From the NCBI GenBank assembly GCA_902728285.1, contig CACVBU010000681.1, forward strand, positions 544,342-608,341: 64,000 bases of DNA, read 5' to 3'. Every line of letters starts with the position of its first letter. Within the stretch, counting starts at the first letter, position 1. The notes beneath the pieces were generated by a model that saw nothing but the letters and a program-made list of their open reading frames with translations, had not been told where the DNA came from and made no database searches. A program made the position numbers and the translations under genes. Shown one piece after another: positions 11,098 through 22,502 of the stretch. The stretch is from Clytia hemisphaerica (lineage: Eukaryota > Cnidaria > Hydrozoa > Leptothecata > Clytiidae).

Positions 11098-11689
11098 AAG
11101 AAAATAAGTAACAAAAACAACTTCATAGTTAAACACCCATGACCTTTTTTAACCGAAATTTTTTTAACAAAAGTTACTTGCGATAAATTTTTGTGACAAT
11201 GTGAAAAAATATTTTTCTTCTTTAAATCTTTTTATGAAATTTTTGATGGATCAATATATTATTTTTAGATTGAATCTTAAATTCACTGAATGAATAATAC
11301 AGGATTCATAATATGTCTTATTTGGGAATAAAGAATAGTTTCATTTCTGAATAATTTAATTTCAAGTTCTTTTTTTTTCAAGTAAAGCCTGAAGTTATAG
11401 TCAAAGTACAAAGCATCAGACGCATTTAATCTTACTAATTGATTGACTACATTGTATACAAGGAATTTAGTTTGGAAGATAGAGGTGTTTTGGAATTTTC
11501 ACATAAACAAGGCTAAATAGAATATTTAAAAACTTTGTTTTAAATGATTTCAAACTTTTCTTTGAGAAGAAAAGCAATTTTTGATAACTGCGGGAGATGT
11601 TGCTGATGGAGACGTATTGAGGGTGGTCAATAAGTAATTGATGATTAAATTTTTAGAAAAAGCAAACATGTTTACATTTTTACATCTCC
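11098..11689. other. AT-rich stretch, no gene seen
   Basis: No coding, RNA or repeat structure could be supported. If the LRR gene is real, this lies in or upstream of its 5' intron. Confidence 0.4.
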
Positions 11690-11925
11690 ATACACCCCTG
11701 TCTCACAACCCCGGTAGAACTTTTTCCCACAGTGGGGATAAAAATTTCTATCGAAATCCCAATGGGGAAAGAAATTCTATTGTTCCCGAGCTTAAAATAT
11801 CCAGTGGGGATGGTTTTGGACAGCAAATTTTTGCATTGAATTTCAAATGGGGATGAAATCAAAGTCATTTTCCCAGTGGGGCTGAAATTGTAGGGTATTT
11901 TGTCCACCGGTCGGGTTAAAAGTAA
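11690..11925. mobile_element. MITE, CTCACAACCCC family
   Basis: It begins ACACCCCTGTCTCACAACCC and carries repeated CAGTGGGGAT / CCCAATGGGG phrases, ending near CCACCGGTCGGGTT. Other members: 8384-8530, 12825-13062, 26889-27345, 30932-31241, 39985-40251. Confidence 0.6.
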
Positions 11926-12740
11926 CAAGATTCCTAATATTAATGACGTCCCAATGATTTCAATTCAATTTCGAAATTATCATGAAATCAATGTGGATAA
12001 ATTCTGATGAACAAAATTATTAGACAGGTCAAATTTCTTCAATTCATAAAAGATCCCTATGGGAAAAATAAATACACCTGTCTTTATTCCCTTAAAAAAG
12101 CTTACAATTAAAATGATATTAAATGAAAAATTGAAATTAAACTTTTGAAAGAGATTCTTGTTTGTAGCACCAATCTAAGAAGTAACAAGTCAACGCGATT
12201 CCCTGTTTAGGGTACGCGTCTTGCCAATACACATTTTTTATAAGAACAAACTATATAAGATAATAAGGCTTCGATGGCCAAGATCTCAAGAACAAGCTCA
12301 GAATATTTCATAGGTTTTATAGAGTCTAAAACAATCAAATTCGTAAGAAATTGCACAAAATTACTTATGATGGTCCCGATATGGTAAAAATAAGGCTTAA
12401 AACTCAAAAAATTAAAAACATCCAAAGAGAATGTAGAATATTCCTATAACCTCCCTCGAATTCAACCAAAATTTGTTCATTTATCCATAAATTGCCCAAG
12501 TCAATAAATAAAATTCATACAATTGAATCTTTTCAGCAACTTTCGAAAATTCTTCTTTATAAAAATTCCATTATTATTATTATAAAAATTAGTAAATTCT
12601 TATCAAATTGACTAGGTGCCAAACATAAACACTAACATCATTTCGAATCTAGATTTATTTACTTATTTTCTTTGGGCCAGTTCGTCTGGTCATTATTTCT
12701 GATTTTGGTTTTACTGGTAGAAGATTCGAAAGTCGTAAAG
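11926..12740. other. upstream region of the mucin-like gene
   Basis: It is AT-rich. 12215-12425 contains a fragment with TTTTTTATAAGAAC and AAGGCTTCGATGGCCA, shared with 35095-35310. No TATA box or other promoter element can be defended for the gene starting at 12741. Confidence 0.35.
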
Positions 12741-15700
12741 ATGAAGATAAATTTGACCTTCTTTATTTTAGGGTTTCTTGTTTATCAGACTCAGCAAGCA
12801 CCATTGTCAGTAGGTAGGTCATGTATACATCCCTGTGTCACATATCAGGTCGGAACCCCACCCCAATGGAAAATTTGGTGAAAATCTCGTCCCAGGTGGG
12901 ACAATTTCAGCCTCATTGGGAAATTGATTTTATTAAAATCCCCATTTGAAATTTAATTGAAAAATGATCCTCACTGGATTATTTGACCTGGTTACAAGTT
13001 TGATAGAAATTTTTCCCCACTGTGGGAAAAAAATCGGCCGGGCTGTGAGACAGATGTGTGTAGTTACAGTTACTTTTAAGTCTCTCAGCACACCACAATG
13101 TCTGGAAAGAAAGTGGGGAATAAAAACTACATACAGGACCAAGAGCCATAAAACTTCAACCTATCCAGCTATCAAATTAATAATTAATGTAAAAGTGAAA
13201 TTCACTACTCCATCTTATGGCCCTTCGATAACTTTAGTGTATATTATAGTAGTTTAAGGAAAAAGAAACTATTTTTTTAATAATATCTACTTAGTATAGC
13301 AATGTGCCCTCCCGGTTATTACCATAATGGCTTTATGGCAACTACTGAACTAAATAAAATAATATCTACTATAAATATTTCTACTAGAAGATTGAAATAA
13401 TTTCTTAGATTGTTAACCTTACTCTCCATGGTTACGTCTAGTCGAATTGAACTTTTCATGAACTTATATGAACTATTAGGAATTAACCAAAATTCTCAAT
13501 ATATTTTGACCGAGTTTGTTTGATTAACGTAAGTAGTGTCTAAGATCATTCTTGAATAATTGTTATATTGTCAGGAACTGATGCCCCATTAACCGTGCCA
13601 CCCACTGAACCACCAACCGAACCACCCACTGAACCACCAACCGAGCCACCAACTGAACCACCAACCGAACCACCCACTGAACCACCAACCGAGCCACCAA
13701 CTGAACCACCAACCGAACCACCCACTGAACCACCAACCGAACCACCCACTGAACCACCAACCGAGCCACCAACCGAGCCACCCACTGAGCCACCAACTGA
13801 ACGACCCACTGAACCACCAACCGAACCACCAACTGAACCACCCACTGAACCACCCACCAAGCCACCAACTGAGCCACCAACCGAGCCACCCACTGAGCCC
13901 CCAACCGAGCCACCCACTGAGCCACCAACTGAGCCAACCACTGAACCACCAACCGAGCCACCCACTGAACCACCAACCGAACAACCCACTGAGCCACCAA
14001 CCGAACCACCCACTGAGCCACAAACCGAGCCACCCACTGAACCACCAACCGATCCACCAACTGAACCACCAACCGAACCACCCACCGAGTCACCAACTGA
14101 ACCACCAACTGAACCACCAACTGAGCCACCCACTGAACAACCAACCGAACCACCCACTGAACCACCAACCGAACCACCCACTGAGCCACCAACCGAGCCA
14201 CCCACTGAACCACCAACCGAACCACCCACTAAGCCGCCAACTGAGCCACCAACCGAACCACCCACTGAGCCTCCTACAGCAGCCCCAGAAACTGAAGTTC
14301 CTACTGCAGCCCCAGAAACTGATGCCCCTACAGTAGCCCCAGAAACCGAAGCTCCAACAGTAGCCCCAGAAACCGAAGCTCCAACAGTAGCCCCAGAAAC
14401 CGAAGCTCCTACTGCAGCCCCAGAAACCGAAGCTCCCACAGCAGCTCCAGAAACCGAAGCTCCCACAGCAGCCCCAGAAACCGAAGCTCCTACAGCAGCC
14501 CCAGAAACTGAAGCTCCCACAGCAGCTCCAGAAACCGAAGCTCCCACAGCAGCCCCAGAAACTGATGCCCCTACAGCAGCTCCAGAAACCGAAGTTCCAA
14601 CAGCAGCCCCAGAAACTGATGCCCCTACAGCAGCCCCAGAAACCGAAGCTCCCACAGCAGCCCCAGAGACCGAAGCACCCACAGTGGCTCCAGAAACTGA
14701 TGCCCCTACAGTAGCCCCAGTAACTGAAGCTCCCACAGCAGCCCCAGAAACTGATGCCCCTACAGCAGCTCCAGAAACCGAAACTCCTACAGCAGCCCCA
14801 GAGACCGAAGCACCCACAGCGGCTCCAGAAACTGATGCCCCTACAGCAGCCCTAGAGACCGAAGCACCCACAGCAGCTCCAGAAACCGAAGCTCCCACAG
14901 CAGCCCCAGAAACTGATGCCCCTACAGCAGCCCCAGAAACTGAAGCTCCCACAGCAGCCCCAGAAACTGATGCCCCTACAGCAGCTCCAGAAACCGAAGC
15001 TCCTACTGCAGCTCCAGAAACCAAAGCTCCTACAGCAGCCCCAGAAACTGATGCCCCTACAGCAGCCCCAGAAACCGAAGCTCCCACAGCAGCACCAGAA
15101 ACTGATGCTCCTACAGCAGCTCCAGAAACCGAAGCTCCTACAGCAGCCCCAGAGACCGAAGCTCCCACAGCAGCTCCAGAAACTGAAGCTCCTACTGCAG
15201 CCCCAGAAACAGAAGCTCCTACTGCAGCTCCAGAAACCGAAGCTCCTACAGCAGCTCCAAAAACTGATGCCCCTACAGCAGCCCCAGAAACCGAAGCTCC
15301 TACAGCAGCCCCAGAAACAGAAGCTCCCACAGCAGCCCCAGAGACTTTTGCACCGACAACAAACGGTCCAACCCACTATCCTACTCAGGGAGGACTTGCT
15401 GGTAAGTAGACATTGATGTTTAAACTTCACTGAAACAAAGAAAAGAAAGTTGATCTATTTGATATTGAATTTCTTTGATTTTACAATTTTCAAAGGTTTT
15501 GCTTGTTTTTAGATCAACTTTCAAAATATATTATATAAAACATACAGACCAACAGAGTTTCATAATAGGATAATATGTTGTTATCTAGTCGGTGAATTAG
15601 GTAAATGTTATCCTATTTTTTTATCTTAATCATTAGGTAATGGTAAAGCTTGGAGATTAGGTTGTTTCAATGATTTGAAGCACGACCGAGTTCTCCCACA

Positions 15701-17579
15701 CATGTTTGCCAACTACAGAAGTGAAATTGACTGGTATGATATGGATGCCACCATCGAAAAATGCGCTGTCGCTGCTAAAGATCATGGTATGTTACCCAAA
15801 TCTTGGAACCACTTCTTTAATGGGATTAATTTTCACGGGGATTAAAATTTGCGATTGAGCTCGTGTGCGAAATTTCAAGACTTCGCGGGGACTTAATTAA
15901 TTTCGCGGATGGCACCATTGTGACAATATTTTCACGATTTTGTGCCTTTTACTGTCAAATCATGCATGTTAGTTCTTGTAATACGCATGATTATCGCCTC
16001 TTTGTTGCATGTGAACATTCTAAAAGTATTTATTTGACATTTCTTAGTTTTGTTTAGGAATATTTCACGGATGAGGCCTTTCCAAATGTCCAATTGGGAC
16101 TTCCAAATGTCCATTGGGACTTCCAAATCCGCGAAATCTGCGAAATTTAATCCCCGTGAAAATTAATCCCATTAAAGCAGCTTCAGTGATTACACGTTTT
16201 TTTATAAGAATGGTGTTTTTCCATTTCATCATGAATGTTCTTGACTTTTTTGGGGAAAGTCGTCTTAAAATATTCTTACAGTTTATTTTAAGGTTAGAGT
16301 CGGAATTCTATCTAACATGTAATGATGAAGCATAAGCGTTGCTTCAAGGTTCATCTAACGTTCTGAACGTCCATAATAATGTTAGAGGAACGTTGAAACA
16401 ACGTTGTGTGTCAGCTGGGTATTTTGTGAACATATCGAGCCTTCCTGGTGATAATTTGCAGTTTACAGTTAAAGTGATCTAAAAAAGGCATTTCTGGGTT
16501 CTTTTGCCAAATTCCATTATAGTGTTATTCTCAGCATATTCTTAGTTTTTTAGCCAATTTCATCATGAATATTCTTATAAAGAATATTCTTATAAAAAAA
16601 GCATGTAATTGAAGAGGTCAAACATTTTATCAATTGATTTAAGCCACAATTTGCGAATATTATAGAATTCTGAGAGGTTGGATATTCTATTTTCGGACCT
16701 ATTTCACATCAATTTTAATCACACAGGGAGTAGCAACCATACGGGTGGTGGGCGTGAACTTAACTTAACACATGGAAACAAGCATTTTAAAAGTAGAACG
16801 TTTCACAGGTAGAAAGTTCTAGAATCTTCGAATTCTATTGTTTGCAGCTGAGGAATCTAATGAGGACTGAGGAATACGAAAGAGGAATCTCAAAAGTTTA
16901 GACCTACAATGGGAGAAAAAGCCTTTAAGTATTTGCATCAGTTTCTGCAGTGTGAAAAAAGATCCAAACGATTCTGTGATGAAATAGTCAGCCGGGGCCT
17001 GAATCTGGATGGTCTTAGAAGTAGACTTGATAGTATTTTTATCTAAATCCATACAGTGCGCCGTATACTTTGGGAAGCCTTAGCTCTGGTTTACACTGTC
17101 CATTTTTCACTCTACCTATTCGAATTGTGAGGGTTGTCTAAAGTCGTTGCATTGCCCTCATTTAACGTCAATGGAATGACTTCTTTCCATCTTTTTCGTC
17201 GCTGACGTAATGAAAACCGGCGTAAGGGATTGGAATTGAATTAGGACTGCGCGAGAAATGGAGAAAATCGAGCCTTGGCCAAATAAGGCCAAATAAGGGC
17301 CGGCGTAAAGAGGACCGACGGTAAATTAAGGCCAGTAAGAAGCACCGATAAGGTATGTCAGTCACCTTTAGCCCTTCCCCCCCTGGATACAGGTATTTTC
17401 TTAATCAATTTTTCTTCGTCATAGGTTACAAGACGTTTGCCATTCAATTTTACGGTGAATGTTGGTCAGGACCAAATATTGAGCAAGATTACGACAGATT
17501 GGGACCAGCCAATAATTGTTGGGAAGGTGTTGGTGGACCATTATCATATTATATGTACGGATTAGCAGAATACCACTAA
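12741..17579 (+). CDS. secreted mucin-like protein with C-terminal Cys-rich domain
   Basis: Four exons, 12741-12813, 13575-15401, 15637-15786 and 17425-17579, all join in phase 1 with good GT/AG sites, giving 734 residues. Exon 1 encodes a signal peptide (MKINLTFFILGFLV, then QQAPLSV). Exon 2 is about 56 PPTE units followed by about 40 PTAAPETEA units, a likely O-glycosylated stalk. Exons 3-4 encode a compact domain with four Cys (LGCFND, EKCAVA, FYGECWSG, NNCWEG), resembling Cys-rich domains of cnidarian extracellular proteins. The stop is TAA at 17577, with AATAAA at 17765. Secretion and glycosylation are inferred. Introns 1 and 3 carry MITEs. Open frames on the opposite strand of exon 2 are side effects of the repeats. 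Confidence 0.82.
12825..13062. mobile_element. MITE in intron 1 of the mucin-like gene
   Basis: Inverted ends ACATCCCTGTGTCACA and GTGAGACAGATGTGTG enclose GTGGGG/CCCCAC phrases of the CTCACAGCCCC family. The left end lies only about 10 bp beyond the exon 1 donor site. Confidence 0.6.
13600..15345 (+). repeat. coding minisatellite: 12-bp then 27-bp units
   Basis: 13600-14272 is a tandem array of a 12-bp unit (CCACCNACYGAR, PPTE). 14273-15345 is a 27-bp unit array (PTAAPETEA). The boundary is sharp at 14272. Both unit lengths are multiples of three, so expansion or contraction keeps the frame. Base composition is far more C-rich than the flanks. Confidence 0.9.
15817..16175. mobile_element. 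TTAA-flanked TIR element in intron 3 of the mucin-like gene
   Basis: The inverted repeats TGGGATTAATTTTCACGGGG (left) and CCCCGTGAAAATTAATCCCA (right) are directly flanked by TTAA at 15817-15820 and 16172-16175. TTAA is the piggyBac target. The interior is non-coding. Confidence 0.7.
16193..16607. mobile_element. TATAAGAAT-family MITE with nested palindromic element
   Basis: The left end is ACACGTTTTTTTATAAGAAT and the right end ATTCTTATAAAAAAAGCATGT. Nested inside at 16337-16419 is a degraded copy of the AACGTT-rich palindromic element (right end CAACGTTGTGTGTCAGCTGGG), so that element entered later. Confidence 0.6.
16608..17424. other. rest of mucin-like gene intron 3
   Basis: It is mostly unstructured. 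At about 17215-17354 there is a fragment ending GGCCAGTAAGAAGCACCGAT then AAGGTA, related to the TACCTTATCGGCC elements at 23824-23965 and 34131-34570. Confidence 0.35.
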
Positions 17580-18589
17580 GTCAATATTTTTTGGTGACGA
17601 AAAACATTTTTTGTTACCTAACTATTCATTTCAATACAGTGATTAAGAATGACACAAGTTTCAAGTTATATCTTCAGTTTTTGTCTTTTTTTTCTGTTTT
17701 CTTTTTGAATAATATTTTTCAAACCATACACTTTTTGCAACAATATATTTCCAACTCGTACAACAATAAAATATCTAATTTTTATTCACTAATTGGACAT
17801 TCTTATATGAAATACTCTATTATCATAATGCAATATTTTGCCTGTGTTTCTATTGTTATATTTCAGGTGCGATTATGTAAGCTTCAAGTTAAACACAGGA
17901 TCTAAAACACAAAAACTTTTGATTACTCTTCTGTGTGTAATTGTTTGTAGAGGGGGAGGGTTATTTTCTATTTTTTGATTTCGAAATTCACTGAAATCAC
18001 CCCAATATAACGTGATCATCAAATCCCCCCCCCCCATTTTATGATTTTTCTTCCAAAGTTCCTCCCTCCCTGCTTATTTTATCCCCCCTACATTAAAGCA
18101 CCGACGAGTACTAAACTTAAAACATCAAAAAATAGAATTTTTTTTCCCCATCACCAGTTGACCGGGTCTGGGACACGAGAGTGTTAAAATGCCCAAAAAA
18201 TAAGAACAAAAAAGTTTGAGGCTTGAAGTGCCATGAAATTAAGCTGTGGGATGTGGTCAACGAAACATTAAATTTTACGATGGGTTGTCTTTACAAATAT
18301 TTAGCAAGATTTGAAACATTTCATGTTTGTACCATAAGTCAAACTGGCGATATTAAAAAAAAAAAGTTTTGCTGACGTCGACATTTTTTGGTTTTTGCCT
18401 AACTTTTTTTTGGGGTTAAAAGATTAATTATGACATATTTAATTTCCATTTTTTAATTTTGTAATTATGCCACTCTAGTAATCTACACTCTAACCTGCAT
18501 CTTTCGATGTATGACACGATTTGACAAGTGGGAACGGTGATAAAAAATTAAGGTAAATTTGGGACGTACCTTAATTTGTCTGGGTCCTA
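17580..18589. other. 3' flank of the mucin-like gene, no gene seen
   Basis: It is AT-rich and has an AATAAA at 17765. Nothing further could be supported. Confidence 0.35.
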
Positions 18590-18597
18590 CTTTGAGG

Positions 18598-20326
18598 AGG
18601 CCCCCCCCAGCGGTTGGCGTGATGGCGTGATGGAGGGTTTTTCGTGGCGTGATGGCGTGAAATTTTGAAAAAAACGGCGTGATGGCGTGAAAATGAAGTG
18701 TCGGCGTGATCGTGAAATCGAGTTTTTTTAGGCGTGATGGCGTGAAATTTGCAGTTCAGCGTGATCGTGAAAATTATATTAATTAGTTGAATCGTATTTC
18801 TATGTCCATTTTAGCCAATTTAGAGGGTTTAAATTTCAAAATTTTCTTGGTCGGCCCCAACTGGTAGGGCCTCCTATAGATCTCATTTTAAAACATAAAA
18901 GAAACGGTGCAAACAGTTCTATTCATCTGCCATTTATCCTTGTAACTTCCGATTGTTTTTTGCAGTTGCTAGCTAGTCTTCAAAATAAAGTCGAACGCTA
19001 TCAGAGGGTCGAAAATTGAAAATTTTCCCCATCAACCATGGTTTCGCTTCCTCCGTAACTAACATTTTCCTCTCTTTCTTAGATGCTTATTCTTATAGAT
19101 GCATCAAAGACATCAGGTCCTTTATTTCAGGAAAACATACATTTGTAACAAAGCCTTAAACAAAAAGAAGCAACTTTATTATGAGGTGTAATTTTAAGCA
19201 GATTAATCAAAGGAATCCTATGATGTTTAAATAATATTTTGGGAAAAAGAGAGTAAATGAGGGCGATTTTAGCCATACTAAATTGAAAATTTCTCCCGTC
19301 GGCGCAAACCATGGTTGCGCCTCCTCGTTCCCCTTTTGAAAACTATTCACGCTAATTCACAATTAATGCCCATGGGTCCCGTCAACGGGGGACCAGGGGG
19401 CATGGCCCCTCATGTTCCTTGTACTTTTAAAAGATTTCCATTATTTTTACATGAATTATTTTTCCAATTGAATTGAAATGGGTCCTAAAATAGCACTTTG
19501 AACCCTTCAAAATTCAAAAATTTTCTCCGTTACCCAACCACGGTGAGCTTTGTCAATTTACCCAAATATACCTCAGCCCTCAAACCGGTGCCCTTTGATG
19601 TGACCAGTTGTCCAACAATTTTTGATATGCACAAGTCAAGATTACGTCACTTTTCCTATCGAAAACACCAAAAAAAAACTGGAATTTGACCCCTTTGTAT
19701 TACTAAAAATAGAAAAACAGAGATCAAATTTCTTCCAGATTTTTCGGGTGTTTTCAATAGGAAAAATGATATAATCTTGACTTACGCATATGAGAATGCC
19801 CAAACACACATATATGTGGGCAAAAATTAAGTTTATATAACAAATATGAGCGTGAAAACTAAATTTCTAGGCGTAATGGCGGGAAATCGAAAAAAATTGG
19901 CGTGATCGTGAAAATCAAATTTTTCAGTCGTGACCAGTTGTCCAACAATTTTTGATATGCACAAGTCAAGATTACGTCATTTTTCCTATCGAAAACACCA
20001 AAAAAAACCTGGAATTTGACCCCTTTGTATTACTAAAAATAGAAAAACAGAGATCAAATTTCTTCCAGATTTTTCGGGTGTTTTCAATAGGAAAAATGAT
20101 ATAATCTTGACTTACGCATATGAGAATGCCCAAACACACATATATGTGGGCAAAAATTAAGTTTATATAACAAAATATGAGCGTGAAAACTAAATTTCTA
20201 GGCGTAATGGCGGGAAATCGAAAAAAATTGGCGTGATCGTGAAAATCAAATTTTTCAGTCGTGATGGCGTGAAATCGAAAAAAAATTGGCGTGATGGCGT
20301 GAATTTTGGGTCCGCTGGGGGGGCCT
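18598..20326. mobile_element. hAT-like element made of GGCGTGATGGCGTGA-type repeats
   Basis: The ends are inverted: AGGCCCCCCCCAGCGG and CCGCTGGGGGGGCCT. They are flanked by CTTTGAGG (18590-18597) and CTTTGAGA (20327-20334), an 8-bp duplication with one mismatch. The inside repeats GGCGTGATGGCGTGA phrases and holds a 330-bp tandem duplication at 19601-20260. Related phrases occur at 36125-36330 and near 48555. Confidence 0.65.
19601..20260. repeat. 330-bp tandem duplication
   Basis: 19601-19930 and 19931-20260 are nearly identical; only a few indels in A runs separate them. Each unit contains an inverted repeat (AGTCAAGATTACGTCA and its partner near TATAATCTTGACTT). The close match suggests a recent event. 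Confidence 0.85.
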
Positions 20327-20352
20327 CTTTGAGATTGAATAAAGATTGTTTT

Positions 20353-20655
20353 CCTATATTTTTCCTAAAACAAAACCTATAGTAACCGAACAAAGTCAAC
20401 AATCAAAATTTAAATCAAGAATTGTAAATTCAAAAAAAAATGAATTTGAAATTTCAAATCATTGTCCCTTTTACTGAATTTTTAAAGTAATATGATACAT
20501 TCAAAGAAAATTTTAAAAAGTTTGAATCGTTTCTCAATAGTTTGAAGATTTGAAGTAGATGATGTATTTTATCAAATGAGTTTCATAATATACCAGAAAT
20601 CATTGGATTTGTGAGCTATTAGTTTCATCTTAAAGGGTTTTAAGATATATATATA
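20353..20655. repeat. upstream part of a segmental duplication (copy 1)
   Basis: It is similar to 30195-30450, sharing CTATAGTAACCGAACNAAGT, AATTGTAAATTCAAAAA and ATATACCAGAAATCA in the same order. Each block lies 1-2 kb upstream of one LamG-like paralogue, so it is probably the left part of the same duplication. Confidence 0.6.
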
Positions 20656-20673
20656 AGAACCAGTGACCTTTAT

Positions 20674-21394
20674 CAGTGGCGGCCTGGCAGGGGGTGCAGG
20701 GTGTGCAGTGCACCACCCAGAACGACCTGAAAGGGGCGCCAAAAAAGCTTTTCAAGGGGGCGCCAAAATTTTTTTTGATGTTTGCTGCTTGGGCGATTTG
20801 GCGCCCTTTTGACACGTTTTTTGACATAATTTTTTTTCGCCTGCGGCGCTTTGTTTTCTTTTACGAATTTTTTCTACTATCATCATTGAATTGCGAAAAG
20901 TCAAAGCAAGAGAAGTGTTGTGTGCCCACCAGGGGTTAAAGAGGATGCTAACCCCCAAAATGAGAGATTGATCGAAACTGCTCTCTGTGTTTTTTTTGGT
21001 CTTATGCGGAAACTTTCTCCTTTTTAGAATGTCTTTTAAAGCTTTTTGACCTCTCTTACACCAAATTTTTTTGCCTGCGGCGCCAGTATTACAAAGAACC
21101 CTTATTCCTGACAACTTTCGAATTTTCGGGCCCTCTTTCAACCATTGATCTTTAATGGAGATAAAGTAAGACCAGGAAATAACAAGGAAATAGATATCAA
21201 GTTATCATTACCACCACCTTCGTATAAATAAAAGTTTGTTAACTCAGAGATTTCGGGCGTTACTTTCAACCAGTCACTGCTCTTACAGTTTAATATTTTC
21301 ACTTAATGGTGGAGGGCGCAAATAAGGACAAAAATACCAGGGGCGCCAATTTCATATTTTGCACCACCAAGAAAATTAAGCCAGGCCGCTACTG
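20674..21394. mobile_element. hAT-like non-autonomous transposon with intact TSD
   Basis: The ends are CAGTGGCGGCCTGG and CCAGGCCGCTACTG, flanked by ACCTTTAT at 20666-20673 and 21395-21402. It is 721 bp with an A-rich interior containing GGGGCGCCAA phrases and no protein. Confidence 0.85.
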
Positions 21395-21402
21395 ACCTTT
21401 AT

Positions 21403-22502
21403 ATATATCCCTAGACAATGCTATATCCGCCATCTTTAATCAGAGTTTTTTTCGAAAGTGGTACCCGCAAAGAAGACATTGCAATTTTAAAAATTAACGT
21501 TTAACGGCGCAACTTCATCAATGCATTTACACTACTATTGAGTAGTGCAACCATTAGAGTACCACTTTCAAAAAACTCCGATCGACGATTTTGCTTGGCG
21601 GGGATAAGATAAGAAACTTTGTCCAGAGTATATAATAAAGGTCAGTGATAAGAACCCATTTTTGGAAAACTGTTTTGAAAACAGTGCCACCAAAACGTTT
21701 CACTTTTTTTCAAAATGTCCGTGACCAAGCTTTTAGAATTGATTTTGGTCAATTTGAGGGTGCTGATTCGGAATTAGAATGTGGTAAAAAAGTGCTATAA
21801 TGTTGCATAAATTATGCAGATTATGGGGAAATTCCCTGTTTTCAATCAATTTTTGACCTTAAAGGAACATTACAGTATTAAAATGTAAACATTGCGCGAA
21901 CCACGTGTCATTAAAGAGAACAATGAAAATCACGTGTCCAAAACAAACTTGTAAAACAATTGAACAATAAAAACTAGCCATATTTGGTTTGATTTTTATT
22001 TTGACATGTGACATTTGTTTTGATTTTGTATCCGCTGCATACAGTTTGTTTACAAATTTCGCAAGTACTGTTATGTCCCTTTAAAATCATCTATAACTTT
22101 TGATCTAGAAAAGTTGAGACTTTGATATTATACATTTTTTTGCTCAGTTTGAAGAGCTCTATCACATGGTATAGGTCTTTTTTAATTTTGAAGACCCCCA
22201 AAAATCACAAATTTTCAGGGCTTACAATTTTGCCTAAAAACGCAAAAAAATCGCAAACTATGCAAAAATTGCGGGTTTTCAAGCTTGGTAACATTCAAAT
22301 TTGAAATCAGCACCCTCAAATTGAGTAAGAAACATATCAAAAAGTTGGTCACAGACATTTTGAATTTTTTCTTTATTTTTGGAACAATAACAATCCACTG
22401 GCCACGGCCTACTACCGATTATACTCAGTAACTAATTTTTTATTTGTCTAAGTAATTTCTCAAAATTTTAAAATAATATGAAACCAAAGTAAAGTGAATG
22501 GT
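21403..22502. other. 5' flank of LamG-like paralogue A, no gene seen
   Basis: It is AT-rich. The last 75 bp before the ATG (AATTTTAAAATAATATGAAA, then AAGTGAATG) match the flank of paralogue B, indicating that promoter-proximal DNA was duplicated too. Confidence 0.45.

Noticed and set aside
10754..11136. Two minus-strand frames of 78 and 93 codons covering the LRRNT exon
   Set aside because: They read the exon in the wrong phase; the LRRNT signature appears only in the phase set by the splice sites.
13546..15330. A 594-codon minus-strand open frame rich in GASVSGAAV and SVGG, and other long frames over the same bases
   Set aside because: The 12-bp and 27-bp repeats keep several frames open at once. 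Only the plus-strand PPTE/PTAAPETEA frame has matching splice sites, a signal peptide and a downstream domain.
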